This document shows positions 14,042 to 20,775 of a stretch of DNA of 20,775 nt, piece after piece (position 1 is the stretch's first letter; the number at the start of each line of letters is the position of its first letter). Made by a program: the position numbers and the translations under genes. The notes beneath the pieces were generated by a model, which did no database searches, was not told the DNA's origin, and was given only the letters and a program-made list of their open reading frames with translations. This DNA is from Deltaproteobacteria bacterium RIFCSPLOWO2_02_FULL_57_26 (GTDB lineage Bacteria > Desulfobacterota > Binatia > UBA9968). Location of the stretch: positions 1-20,775 of the forward strand of contig MGSI01000013.1 of the NCBI GenBank assembly GCA_001798455.1. The letters are read 5' to 3'.

Positions 14042-15277
14042 ATCTTTAAGCGGCATCACCGGCCCGCTGACCTGGACGCGCATACCATCGTTCAGTCGGG
14101 TAAGGCCGGAAATGGCGACGAGCTCCCCGGGTTTAAGCCCGCGGACAATTTCCACCTCGTTACCCCCTACCCGCACCCCGGTCTCGACGACTCTCTCCCG
14201 GGCCACGTCGTTGTCGACGACGAAAACCTTTGTGATACCCGCAAAGGTAGCCAGGGCCTGCTGTGGAACCGTCAGCGCGGTGGGGTCCAGCCGGGCGAGA
14301 ATCGAGGCCCTGGCGAAGAAGCCGGGTTTCAGGTGCCGCTCCGGGTTTTCCACCAGACCTTCTACCAAGAAGGATCGGCTGGCAATTTCAGCGGACGGAC
14401 TGACGCGGGAAAGCCTTCCCTTAAACAGCTTATCCGGAAAGGGGTCTACCTTGACCTCCACGAATTGCCCTACTTGGATGTCCGGAGCATACCGCTCCGG
14501 AACCAAACCCCGAAGCTTGAGGGGGTGATCCTGGACGACCGTAAAGAGCACTCCACCCACTTTGACGAATTCACCGGCGGAGACAAACCGCTTGCTGATC
14601 GAGCCCGCAAGAGGCGCATGGATGACCGTGTCCCGAAGCTTTTTCCTGGCCGTTCCCAATTGGGCGTCCTTGCTGTAGGCGAGAGCCACCAGGGCCCTCG
14701 CCTCCTCCAGGCTATTTTTATATGCGGCCAAAGCCGTCTTATACCGGGTCTCCGCGCTATCGGACTCCTGCGCCGAAATGACCTTTTCCTCGAAAAGGGT
14801 TTTCATTCTTTTCCAACTGGCCTGGGCGTCGTTCAATTCGGCCCGGGCCTTAATGACGGGAGACGTCCGCGTCACGTCGAAGTCGAAGGGGGGGATCCTC
14901 TCCAGGCCCAATTTGGCCAAGGTCTCCTTGAGGCTGGATTCAGCCTGCCCCACCGCGAAGCGGAACTCCGTATCCTGGATGCTGGCTAATACCTGTCCTT
15001 CCCGGACGCGATCGCCCATGTCCACGGAGGTAGAGGCGATCCGTCCTTCCACCTGGGAGGCCACCGTAACCTCCTCGTTGGCGTAAAGTGTGCCAACCAC
15101 TTCCACGGTGCGCTGGACTTTCTGCGTTCTGACCGGCGTTACGGTGACAGGGATGGGTGGGTCAATACCTTGCCCCTTTTCGGGCTTCGCCGCCGACGTC
15201 CTCCGGTCACATCCGTAGAGAGCGATCCACAAGAGAAACGCGCTGAGCGGAAGCGAAAGTTTTGTTATCCTCATCAT
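14033..15277 (-). CDS. RND efflux periplasmic adaptor (membrane-fusion) lipoprotein
   Basis: Adaptor that bridges the RND pump and the TolC-like channel. The 414 residues begin with a lipoprotein signal ending in LYGC (Cys23). Asp at the +2 position favours retention in the inner membrane. The biotinyl-lipoyl half-motifs are EVTVASQVEGRIASTSVDMG and VIHAPLAGSISKRFVSAGEF. An alpha-helical hairpin lies between them (about residues 95-190), followed by beta-barrel and membrane-proximal domains with AISGLTRLNDGMRV at the end. The ATG at 15277 is the first of two adjacent ATG codons; no clear Shine-Dalgarno is present. The channel gene lies 44 bp upstream. The stop codon lies within heptamer array C. 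Confidence 0.94.
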   Translation of the reverse strand: MMRITKLSLPLSAFLLWIALYGCDRRTSAAKPEKGQGIDPPIPVTVTPVRTQKVQRTVEVVGTLYANEEVTVASQVEGRIASTSVDMGDRVREGQVLASIQDTEFRFAVGQAESSLKETLAKLGLERIPPFDFDVTRTSPVIKARAELNDAQASWKRMKTLFEEKVISAQESDSAETRYKTALAAYKNSLEEARALVALAYSKDAQLGTARKKLRDTVIHAPLAGSISKRFVSAGEFVKVGGVLFTVVQDHPLKLRGLVPERYAPDIQVGQFVEVKVDPFPDKLFKGRLSRVSPSAEIASRSFLVEGLVENPERHLKPGFFARASILARLDPTALTVPQQALATFAGITKVFVVDNDVARERVVETGVRVGGNEVEIVRGLKPGELVAISGLTRLNDGMRVQVSGPVMPLKDGK

Positions 15278-15321
15278 TCGTCGATCGTTTTCTTTCTATT
15301 TTGTTTTCCCTGTTGCCTACT

Positions 15322-17013
15322 TCAGAACCTCGCCCACCAGGGGTCGGCCTCTTTTTTGGGCGCCTCGACCTTGATGTTGTAGTAGTCTAGAAGGGCGCCT
15401 TCGGCCAGCCTGAGGCGCGAGAGGGAGTCGTTATAATCCGTGATCGCTCGTAGCTCTGCGCCCTGGGCATCAAGAAACCGGGATTGAAAATCAATCACGT
15501 CCTTTTGCGTGACCAGCCCCACCTCGAAACGCTTCTCCTGCCCCCTGAGGTTTTCTTCCGCAAACTCGCGGGCCTGCCGGGTGCTTTGGATTCTTTTAAA
15601 GTTGGCCTCCACATCCCCCAAGGCTCGCTCCACCTCCAGAGCCACCTGCGAAACCAGATCCCGGTGGCGCGCCCTGGCCTGATCCAGCTCGATACGGGCG
15701 CGGGCGAAGTTGCTCCTGGCCCGCGCATTGCCCAAAGGGAACTGAAGGACAACTCCAACGCTGTAGTTGTAGAAGTTGCCGCTGCCGAGGCGGTCAAGGG
15801 AGGTCCGGTAGTTGCCCGGGAAGGGGCTTGTCTCGCCGGGCTTGAGGTCTCCAGCCAGGCCGGTTAAGCCGGCCCCTGCCTTCAAGTCGAGCCGGGGCAG
15901 AATCTGGTTTTCCGCGTAGCGGATCTGAAGGGCCTGATTTTGGACATTGAGATCGGCAGAGAGGATCTCAGGCCTGTGGGTTAGAGCGCCCTCCAGACTG
16001 CGGGCACGGTCAACCTTAAAGGGGAGTATGGAGGGGGATTCTGCCGGCTCGATCTTGCGCGGGAGAAAGGTCGCCTTGGGGTTCAGGTTGAGTGTAAGTC
16101 TGAGATTTGTCCGGGCAATCCCAAGATCGTTTTCGGCGACAATCACCTGCTCCTCTCTGCGGGCCTTCTCAGCTTGGGCCTCCATGACCGCCACCGGCGG
16201 AAGAACCCCGGCACGCACCCTCGCCTGGGCACTGTTCAGGAGGGCCTCGGCCAACTCCACTCCCTTCTGCTGGACCCGCAAATTTTCTTTGGCAAAAACC
16301 ACCGCCCAATAGGCCTCGGTGATGCGTTGAATCAACTGTGCCAGACGGGTCTGATAGGCGAACAGGCTGATCTCCTCGCGGTTTTCGTCGATGCGCACGA
16401 AGATCGTGGTCAACCCCAAACCAAAATCGCGCAGCATGGGCTGGAGGAGAGAAAATCCCAGATGGGGACGGTATTGCGGCTTGAGAACTTGGTTGGGCAG
16501 GCTGCTGACGAACCGATTATTAAGGAACGAGATCTCCATTTGGGTCCCGGTCCGCAACAGTTTTTTCAGGGAAAGGTTGGCGTTCCTGTTCGTGGTGGTC
16601 TGAATCGGTTGAGAGAACGTGCTGGCTGTAGTCCCTTTCGGGTCAATCGTGTAGTCTTTGTTGAATTCCAGATTCAGCGTGGGATCGAAAATCGATTTCT
16701 CGATCATCGTCTGCTCGGCGGCGCGAAACGGCTCAAGCCGGTCCACCACAATGCCCGGGTTGTTATCGAGCCCCACCAGAACAGCCTCCCTGAGCGTGAG
16801 GCTGGACGTCTCTTCATCCGCGGTGCGGAGAAACTCAAGGGTGTACTTGCCCGGCGGAGGCGGATAGGGGGTCCACTGATCCACGAAGAGACGCAGCGGA
16901 TTGGGCGTTTCCCGGTAGTCGGCCGGCTTGGAGGAAACGTCGGCCGCATAAGAAAACGAAAGCGATCCCATCAGCAACCATCCCAGAAGGCCGAGGCAGC
17001 ATAGACGTTTCAT
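15322..17013 (-). CDS. TolC-like outer-membrane efflux channel
   Basis: Outer-membrane factor that completes the tripartite pump. The 563 residues begin with a signal peptide (MKRLCCLGLLGWLLMGSLSF, cleavage near SYA-AD). Two outer-membrane-efflux repeats follow, rich in long helices, with LTLREAVLVGLDNNPGIVVD at the start of the first and ALTHRPEILSADLNVQNQAL opening the second. The sequence is longer than the usual 450-490 residues. The excess is mainly an N-terminal proline-rich segment (about residues 24-70, with TPYPPPPGKY) and an extended beta region. There is no lipobox, so it is probably not lipidated. Its ATG overlaps the tetR-like stop as ATGA and GGGGAG lies 6 nt upstream, indicating translational coupling. 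Confidence 0.93.
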   Translation of the reverse strand: MKRLCCLGLLGWLLMGSLSFSYAADVSSKPADYRETPNPLRLFVDQWTPYPPPPGKYTLEFLRTADEETSSLTLREAVLVGLDNNPGIVVDRLEPFRAAEQTMIEKSIFDPTLNLEFNKDYTIDPKGTTASTFSQPIQTTTNRNANLSLKKLLRTGTQMEISFLNNRFVSSLPNQVLKPQYRPHLGFSLLQPMLRDFGLGLTTIFVRIDENREEISLFAYQTRLAQLIQRITEAYWAVVFAKENLRVQQKGVELAEALLNSAQARVRAGVLPPVAVMEAQAEKARREEQVIVAENDLGIARTNLRLTLNLNPKATFLPRKIEPAESPSILPFKVDRARSLEGALTHRPEILSADLNVQNQALQIRYAENQILPRLDLKAGAGLTGLAGDLKPGETSPFPGNYRTSLDRLGSGNFYNYSVGVVLQFPLGNARARSNFARARIELDQARARHRDLVSQVALEVERALGDVEANFKRIQSTRQAREFAEENLRGQEKRFEVGLVTQKDVIDFQSRFLDAQGAELRAITDYNDSLSRLRLAEGALLDYYNIKVEAPKKEADPWWARF

Positions 17014-17657
17014 AGTCTCCCCTCAAGGTTTGCAACCGTCTGTTTTCTGGCGCGTAAGAGCAGCGCGAGGAATCGGATCAACGCCTCCGCTTCTTTCTTC
17101 TGCGACGATTTGGTCAAACCCAGCATCCTCTTCTGCGCGACGCTGATCGTCATTTCGTTGATATAAAAGGCTGCCCGGGCGGTATCGACCGGGTAGAAGA
17201 CCTTGCGCCTGACTCCCTCGTCGAGAATCTTTTTGATGTGGCCTTCATGCCGCTCCCGGTACTTGAGCAACCGCCGCGATTGCTGTCCCGCCGGGCTATC
17301 CCGTAAAAGACGGCGGTCCAAGAGTAACGTTCGCAGCAAGTCCCTGTGCTGTTCCATAGTATCCATCTGTGCGTGCACCAGTTGATACAGCCTTTCCCGG
17401 GGAGGGGCCTTGGGATCCACCCGGCTTTCGATCTCCTGAACCATCTGCGAGGCGATTTCCTCGATGGCTCTGAAAATCAACTGGTCCTTGTTGCGAAAAT
17501 AAAGGTATATCCCCCCCTTGGTGATCCCTGCCTCCTCGGCGACCCGCTCCATCGTCACCGCATCAAAGCCCCGGAGGGCGATGATCTTGCGGGTCGACTC
17601 CAGGAGGGAACGGGTGCGAAAATCCTGCAAGATTGCCGTGCGCGGGATACGGACCAA
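17010..17657 (-). CDS. TetR/AcrR-family transcriptional regulator
   Basis: Probable ligand-responsive repressor of the downstream efflux operon and of itself. The 215 residues have the TetR helix-turn-helix at about 17-65 (STRKIIALRGFDAVTMERVA, then GITKGGIYLYFRNKDQL). A helical C-terminal ligand domain with no close signature follows. It is the first gene of the cluster, overlapping the channel gene by 4 bp. The start is TTG 17657: AGAGG lies 9 nt upstream, and the helix-turn-helix spacing is normal. Upstream on the same strand are a perfect -35 box and repeat elements suitable as an operator. The effector cannot be read from the sequence. Confidence 0.93.
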   Translation of the reverse strand: MVRIPRTAILQDFRTRSLLESTRKIIALRGFDAVTMERVAEEAGITKGGIYLYFRNKDQLIFRAIEEIASQMVQEIESRVDPKAPPRERLYQLVHAQMDTMEQHRDLLRTLLLDRRLLRDSPAGQQSRRLLKYRERHEGHIKKILDEGVRRKVFYPVDTARAAFYINEMTISVAQKRMLGLTKSSQKKEAEALIRFLALLLRARKQTVANLEGRL

Positions 17658-17668
17658 GGCGTGAACCT

Positions 17669-17721
17669 CTATTCAGTTTACTGACTGCCTATTCATTACC
17701 CCGGGTCACCGCGCTTGTCAA
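17669..17721 (-). promoter_or_regulatory. Promoter and candidate TetR operator for the efflux operon
   Basis: On the minus strand a perfect TTGACA (17721-17716) is followed at 17 bp by a poor -10 box TAATGA (17698-17693). Overlapping and following it is TGAATAG twice, 20 bp apart (17695-17689 and 17675-17669), with the inverted repeat TCAGT-TT-ACTGA (17673-17684) between. Repeats covering the -10 and start point are where a TetR autorepressor would bind. This is inference from position. Confidence 0.5.
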
Positions 17722-17760
17722 CCCGCCCTTCGGTTCTCTGGTCCACCGCCGGGCACGCTA

Positions 17761-17789
17761 TTGACAACTTTTTTGCGGTTCATTATGAA
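17761..17789 (+). promoter_or_regulatory. Sigma-70-type promoter for the small zinc-ribbon-like gene
   Basis: TTGACA (17761-17766, perfect) and TATGAA (17784-17789, 4 of 6) are separated by 17 bp. The predicted start point near 17796 gives a leader of about 97 nt. It lies back to back with the efflux promoter, with 39 bp between the two -35 boxes. Confidence 0.55.
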
Positions 17790-17839
17790 GAGAGCGCGAA
17801 GCCGACAAACCCGATGCCCCGCCGACTTCGGGGTGCCGC

Positions 17840-17865
17840 GCTGGCCTCTCAAGGGTCTGGCCAGC
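17840..17865 (+). other. Inverted repeat in the leader of the small zinc-ribbon-like gene
   Basis: GCTGGCC (17840-17846) and GGCCAGC (17859-17865) form a perfect 7-bp stem with a 12-nt loop (TCTCAAGGGTCT), ending 27 nt before the start codon at 17893. It would fold in the predicted leader RNA. No U-tract follows and no known riboswitch was recognised. Confidence 0.4.
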
Positions 17866-17892
17866 CAAACTCCATCGACCAGAGGGTGAATC

Positions 17893-18252
17893 ATGCCCAA
17901 GACTAAAAAGAAAACTGCCGGCCGAACAGGCAAGGGAAGGCCCCGGAGCCTTTTTGAGGACGCCTACCACGAAGAGGCGGAAGATCAGGACCTGCCCAGC
18001 GACGAGGCAGGCAGGCTCAAGATCAAGAAGAACTACGAGGAGCTCCTGGGGATCCGGATAGAGAAACTCAAGGGCCGCGTTCTCAACCGCGAAAAAATCA
18101 ACAAGAGCGTCGACGGCATCTACTTCATTTGCGCGGAGTGCAAGAAGGTGTGCCACAATCTCGATGAGGGACTCGTTGAGGACCCGCAGAGGCAAATTAA
18201 CCTCTGCGGCGCGTGCGCCAAAGAGAAAGGCATCAGGGGCACGGCAGCCTGA
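17893..18252 (+). CDS. Small zinc-ribbon-like protein of unknown function
   Basis: I do not recognise a named family. The 119 residues fall into a lysine/arginine-rich N-terminus (1-19, with KTKKKTAGRTGKGRPR), an acidic middle (22-40), a helical segment (41-70) and a C-terminal module with Cys80-x2-Cys83 and Cys105-x2-Cys108. These would make one zinc ribbon, with Cys87 and His88 as extra candidates. Nucleic-acid or protein binding is plausible but unproven; the order differs from DksA/TraR. AGAGGGTG lies about 4 nt before the ATG, and a plausible promoter and leader hairpin lie upstream. Its last 20 bp overlap the end of the convergent pseudouridine synthase gene. Ribosome binding site, promoter and cysteine pattern support a real gene. 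Confidence 0.8.
   Translation: MPKTKKKTAGRTGKGRPRSLFEDAYHEEAEDQDLPSDEAGRLKIKKNYEELLGIRIEKLKGRVLNREKINKSVDGIYFICAECKKVCHNLDEGLVEDPQRQINLCGACAKEKGIRGTAA
18184..18209. terminator. Perfect 9-bp stem near the convergent gene ends
   Basis: CCGCAGAGG (18184-18192) and CCTCTGCGG (18201-18209) form a perfect stem with an 8-nt AT-rich loop. It lies inside the 3' coding end of the small zinc-ribbon-like gene and 24 nt beyond the stop codon of the convergent rluA-like gene. It could stop or protect the minus-strand transcript; there is no U-tract, so the role is uncertain. Confidence 0.4.
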
Positions 18253-19207
18253 GACCTCGTAAGACCTCTCTCAACTCAGCCGCTAACGGGCTTTCTACAA
18301 TCAGTTGTTGGCCGGTCCTGGGGTGGCGAAACTCCAGACTGAAGGCGTGTAGGAATTGACGCCCCAGAGCGGGAGGGAGGGGTCGCTCCCTCGCGTAAAG
18401 CGGATCCCCCACGAGCGGGTGGCCCAACGCCGCCAGATGGACACGGATCTGGTGCGTCACCCCCGTCTCCATCTCTACCCGCAGCAGGCTAAAGCCGCGG
18501 GAATACGCAACCGTTTGAAATCGCGTCCTCGCCTTCCACCTCTTCGCCGCTCTTTTTCGGCCTCCCTCTCGCCCGCTCAGCTTCATCTTTCTTCGGTCTT
18601 GCGGGTCGTGGATCAGCGGATCGTCGATGACGCCCCCGCTACCAGCCTTTCCCCACACGAGGGCCCAATATTTTTTGCGCACGCGGCCGCGGCGAAATTG
18701 TGAGCGCAGATGATCAAAAGCCTCCTGGTCCTTCGCCGCTAAAACGATGCCCGAGGTGTCCCGATCAAGGCGGTGGACGAAGCCCGCCTCCCACCGATTC
18801 CCGCCCACACCAACCAGAGCGGGCCGGATCGCGGCCAGATAGTTGGCCAGGGCCCTTGTCTCTCTCCCAGAAAATCCATGCGTGGCAACGCCGGCGGGCT
18901 TGTCGAGAGCCAAAAGGCAATCGTCCTCGTAAAGAATCGAGACCTTGAGGTCCCGGGTGGGGACGGGGCTTTCAGCCAACAGGTCGGGAAAACCCCTGAG
19001 AGCCAAGACGCAACCGCCGCAAAGCCTGTCCCCCTTCTTACCGAGCCGTTGATCGACCCGGAAAGCCCCCGCTTCGATGGCCCGGCGGGTCTCCCGCAGC
19101 GAGAGATGGGGCAGACAACGTCGCACGAAATCGTCTAGACGAATCCCGTCCTGGCCGGGCGGGACCGTCCAGGCGCGAGTCACAGAAGCGAACCCTTGAT
19201 CCGGCAT
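18233..19207 (-). CDS. RluA-family pseudouridine synthase
   Basis: Isomerises specific uridines to pseudouridine in rRNA or tRNA. The 324 residues contain an N-terminal S4-like RNA-binding domain (about 20-75). The catalytic domain follows with LLALDKPAGVATH, the signature HRLDRDTSGIVLAAK (catalytic Asp148), KKYWALVWG, TGVTHQIRVHLAALGHPLVGD, and HAFSLEFRHP near the end. This fits the RluC/RluD branch; the exact target cannot be read. The frame also has an ATG at 19219. I prefer ATG 19207 because GGGAGAGG precedes it at good spacing, whereas 19219 has none. It overlaps the convergent small gene by 20 bp and is divergent from manC across 44 bp. Confidence 0.93.
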   Translation of the reverse strand: MPDQGFASVTRAWTVPPGQDGIRLDDFVRRCLPHLSLRETRRAIEAGAFRVDQRLGKKGDRLCGGCVLALRGFPDLLAESPVPTRDLKVSILYEDDCLLALDKPAGVATHGFSGRETRALANYLAAIRPALVGVGGNRWEAGFVHRLDRDTSGIVLAAKDQEAFDHLRSQFRRGRVRKKYWALVWGKAGSGGVIDDPLIHDPQDRRKMKLSGREGGRKRAAKRWKARTRFQTVAYSRGFSLLRVEMETGVTHQIRVHLAALGHPLVGDPLYARERPLPPALGRQFLHAFSLEFRHPRTGQQLIVESPLAAELREVLRGLRLPCP

Positions 19208-19251
19208 CTCCTCTCCCATAATATGATGACTTCCGGAAACAAGAAAACAAG

Positions 19252-20364
19252 ATGCGAGGCCAGCACTACGGCGTAATCATCGCAGGCGGCAGAGGGACGC
19301 GTTTTTGGCCCCTGAGCCGATCCTCGCGACCCAAGCAGCTCCTTAGGATCTTGGGCGAGAACAGCCTGATTCGGGAGACCGTGAATCGGGTTTTACCTCT
19401 GTTCGGTCGGGACAAGCTGCTGGTAGTCACGGTGGCCGACCACTACGAGGCCGTCCGCCGAGAGCTGAGATTTTTACCCGCCGCGAATTTTCTTATCGAG
19501 CCACAAGGGCACAACACCGCTCCGTGCATCGGCCTGGCCGCCCTCGAGCTCATCGCTCGGGATCCCGACAGCATCATGAGTGTCCTGCCGGCTGACCACT
19601 GGATCTCTGATCCACCAGCCTTCTCGCGCACGCTCAAAGGCGCCGCAAAGTTGGCTCGGGAACACGACGCTCTGGTCACCCTCGGAATCGCGCCCGAATA
19701 CCCGGAGACCGGTTACGGCTATATCTTGACGGGAAAAAAAATCACGGGACCGCGGGGCCTATCAGTCTACCGCGTCCAAGGGTTTAAGGAGAAGCCGTCG
19801 CTAAGGAATGCCCGCCGGCTGTTGCGGGTGAGGTCGCTATGGAACAGCGGCGTTTTTGTCTGGCGGGTCGCGACCATTTTAGAGTCTCTGGAGCGCTATG
19901 CCCCGTCGCTCTCCGCCGGCCTGAAGACGATCCAAGTAGCCGCACACGCCCGGGGGCTTGGCGCCGCGCCGGCCCATCTTCGCGCCGTTCTTCGAAGGGA
20001 ATATCGCAAGATGCCCAACCTATCGATCGATTACGCCGTGCTGGAAAAGGCGGGGGCCGAAGGGAGGGTGTTGACGGTGAAAGCGAAATTCGGCTGGAGC
20101 GATGTGGGAAATTGGGCCGCGGCCTACCGGATGCTCACTAAAGATAGGCACGGCAATGCCGGGGTGGGACATTGGGTGAGTCTCGATTCGAGGCATTGTC
20201 TGGTCTATTCCCCTAAGCGATTGATTGCACTGATGGGGATCGAGAACGCCGTAGTTGTCGATACCCCGGATGCCGTCTTGGTGGGCGATTTGAGGCGCGC
20301 TCAAGAAGTCAAGAACTTGGTCGATGGCCTGGAGCGCCAGGGATATCGTAAATTTACCCGCTGA
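19252..20364 (+). CDS. manC: Mannose-1-phosphate guanylyltransferase
   Basis: Makes GDP-mannose from mannose-1-phosphate and GTP, the precursor of mannose, fucose and rhamnose units in surface polysaccharides. The 370 residues show the GT-A nucleotidyltransferase signature AGGRGTRFWPLSR with RPKQLL, then EPQGHNTAPCIG, LPADHWI, TGYGYI, GFKEKP, LWNSGVFVW, SIDYAVLEKA and FGWSDVGNW. It is the short single-domain type, without the C-terminal phosphomannose isomerase cupin of about 470-residue enzymes. The ATG at 19252 has only a weak purine-rich stretch upstream. The next gene begins 18 bp after its stop. No other sugar-nucleotide gene is in the window. Confidence 0.94.
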   Translation: MRGQHYGVIIAGGRGTRFWPLSRSSRPKQLLRILGENSLIRETVNRVLPLFGRDKLLVVTVADHYEAVRRELRFLPAANFLIEPQGHNTAPCIGLAALELIARDPDSIMSVLPADHWISDPPAFSRTLKGAAKLAREHDALVTLGIAPEYPETGYGYILTGKKITGPRGLSVYRVQGFKEKPSLRNARRLLRVRSLWNSGVFVWRVATILESLERYAPSLSAGLKTIQVAAHARGLGAAPAHLRAVLRREYRKMPNLSIDYAVLEKAGAEGRVLTVKAKFGWSDVGNWAAAYRMLTKDRHGNAGVGHWVSLDSRHCLVYSPKRLIALMGIENAVVVDTPDAVLVGDLRRAQEVKNLVDGLERQGYRKFTR

Positions 20365-20382
20365 AAGGACACACGAGTCCGG

Positions 20383-20775
20383 ATGATGTCTAGAGGGCCG
20401 CTGCGCGAAGGCGAGCCGGTGATCTTTTTTGATCGGAAGGAGAGGGAATACCTCAGACGGCTGGAGCGAGAGAGAAAAATCTCCATCCGCGGAGGAAGGA
20501 TCGCCATCGAGGAGATCATCGGTCAAGAGGAAGGCGTGATTATACGCTCCTCGATGAACGAGCCCTTTGTAGTCCTCCGGCCCACACTGGCGCAGCTTAT
20601 CCCCAACCTCCCCCGCCAGGCACAGGTCATTTACCCTAAGGACATCGGCATGATCCTCGTATGGGCCGATATCTTTCCTGGCGCCAAAGTGACAGAGGCG
20701 GGCGTCGGACCGGGAGCCCTGACCATCGCCTTACTGCGTGCGGTGGGGCCGGAAGGGCATCTGATCTCCTACGAG
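20383..20775 (+). CDS. trmI: tRNA (adenine-58-N1)-methyltransferase TrmI (partial, C-terminus outside window)
   Basis: TrmI methylates N1 of adenine-58 in the T-loop of tRNA using S-adenosylmethionine. The 131 visible residues include the N-terminal beta domain (REGEPVIFFDRKEREYL, IIGQEEGVIIRSSMNEPFVV) and RPTLAQLIPNLPRQAQVIYP. The start of the methyltransferase fold follows, with KDIGMILVWADIFPGAKV and motif I EAGVGPGALTIALLRAVGPE. Motif I reads GVGPG where many homologues have GTGSG; the glycine pattern is kept. Two adjacent ATG codons (20383, 20386) could start it; AAAGGA lies a rather long 13 nt upstream. It is probably co-transcribed with manC. The window ends at about half the normal length. 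Confidence 0.92.
   Translation, partial: MMSRGPLREGEPVIFFDRKEREYLRRLERERKISIRGGRIAIEEIIGQEEGVIIRSSMNEPFVVLRPTLAQLIPNLPRQAQVIYPKDIGMILVWADIFPGAKVTEAGVGPGALTIALLRAVGPEGHLISYE

Noticed and set aside
14030..14989. Long plus-strand open frame (319 codons) opposite the fusion-protein gene
   Set aside because: It is antisense to a well-recognised protein, has no family motif, and its start lies in a heptamer repeat; an expected product of GC-rich codon bias.
17658..17700. Fourth heptad array at the TetR promoter (TATTCAG-like units)
   Set aside because: The CTATTCA copies are 20 bp apart, not a multiple of 7, and the units between do not repeat; an operator is the better reading.
17758..18195. Minus-strand open frame of 145 codons opposite the small zinc-ribbon-like gene
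   Set aside because: The plus-strand gene has a promoter, ribosome binding site and ordered cysteine pairs; the minus frame has none of these.

Overview
The window is a gene-dense, GC-rich stretch of chromosome from a diderm (outer-membrane) bacterium. The diderm assignment rests on MlaA, a TolC-type outer-membrane channel and a tripartite RND pump. The housekeeping order tgt-yajC-secD behind queA, and nfeD-slipin next to a family 4 uracil-DNA glycosylase, a DUF4416 protein and coaBC, recalls deltaproteobacteria and related lineages such as NC10/Rokubacteria. That placement is an impression; there is no rRNA to confirm it. I saw no rRNA, tRNA, CRISPR array, transposase or phage gene.

Layout. 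(1) Positions 1-8537, minus strand, read from coaBC downward: coaBC > DUF4416 gene > udg > nfeD > slipin > queA > tgt > yajC > secD (cut by the window edge). These cover coenzyme A synthesis, DNA uracil repair, a membrane protease with its SPFH partner, queuosine tRNA modification (queA and tgt together) and Sec translocation (yajC and secD together). (2) Positions 8538-8865 form a 328-bp divergent spacer with a good sigma-54 type promoter facing right and a possible leaderless promoter facing coaBC. (3) Positions 8866-10743, plus strand: mlaA followed 12 bp later by a bacterial deoxyhypusine-synthase-like gene. (4) Positions 10785-17657, minus strand: a TetR regulator, TolC-like channel, membrane-fusion lipoprotein and RND pump in one cluster, with TetR and the channel overlapping by ATGA. 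(5) Positions 17658-19207: a divergent spacer, a small zinc-ribbon-like protein of unknown function, and a convergent RluA-family pseudouridine synthase overlapping it by 20 bp. (6) Positions 19252-20775, plus strand: a mannose-1-phosphate guanylyltransferase and the start of a TrmI-type tRNA m1A methyltransferase.

The most unusual structure is not a gene. Three intergenic gaps (about 2620-2711, 7280-7343 and 13923-14041) are each filled from the stop codon of one gene to the start codon of the next by degenerate tandem heptamers. The heptamers lie in two inverted arms, so the transcript could fold into a long ladder of short helices. The heptamer differs completely between sites (AGGCRAN, TCAGCNN, GGCGAAT), while the period of 7, the inverted layout and the stop-to-start placement are the same. 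The gene after each array has no clear Shine-Dalgarno sequence, whereas most other junctions here have good ones.
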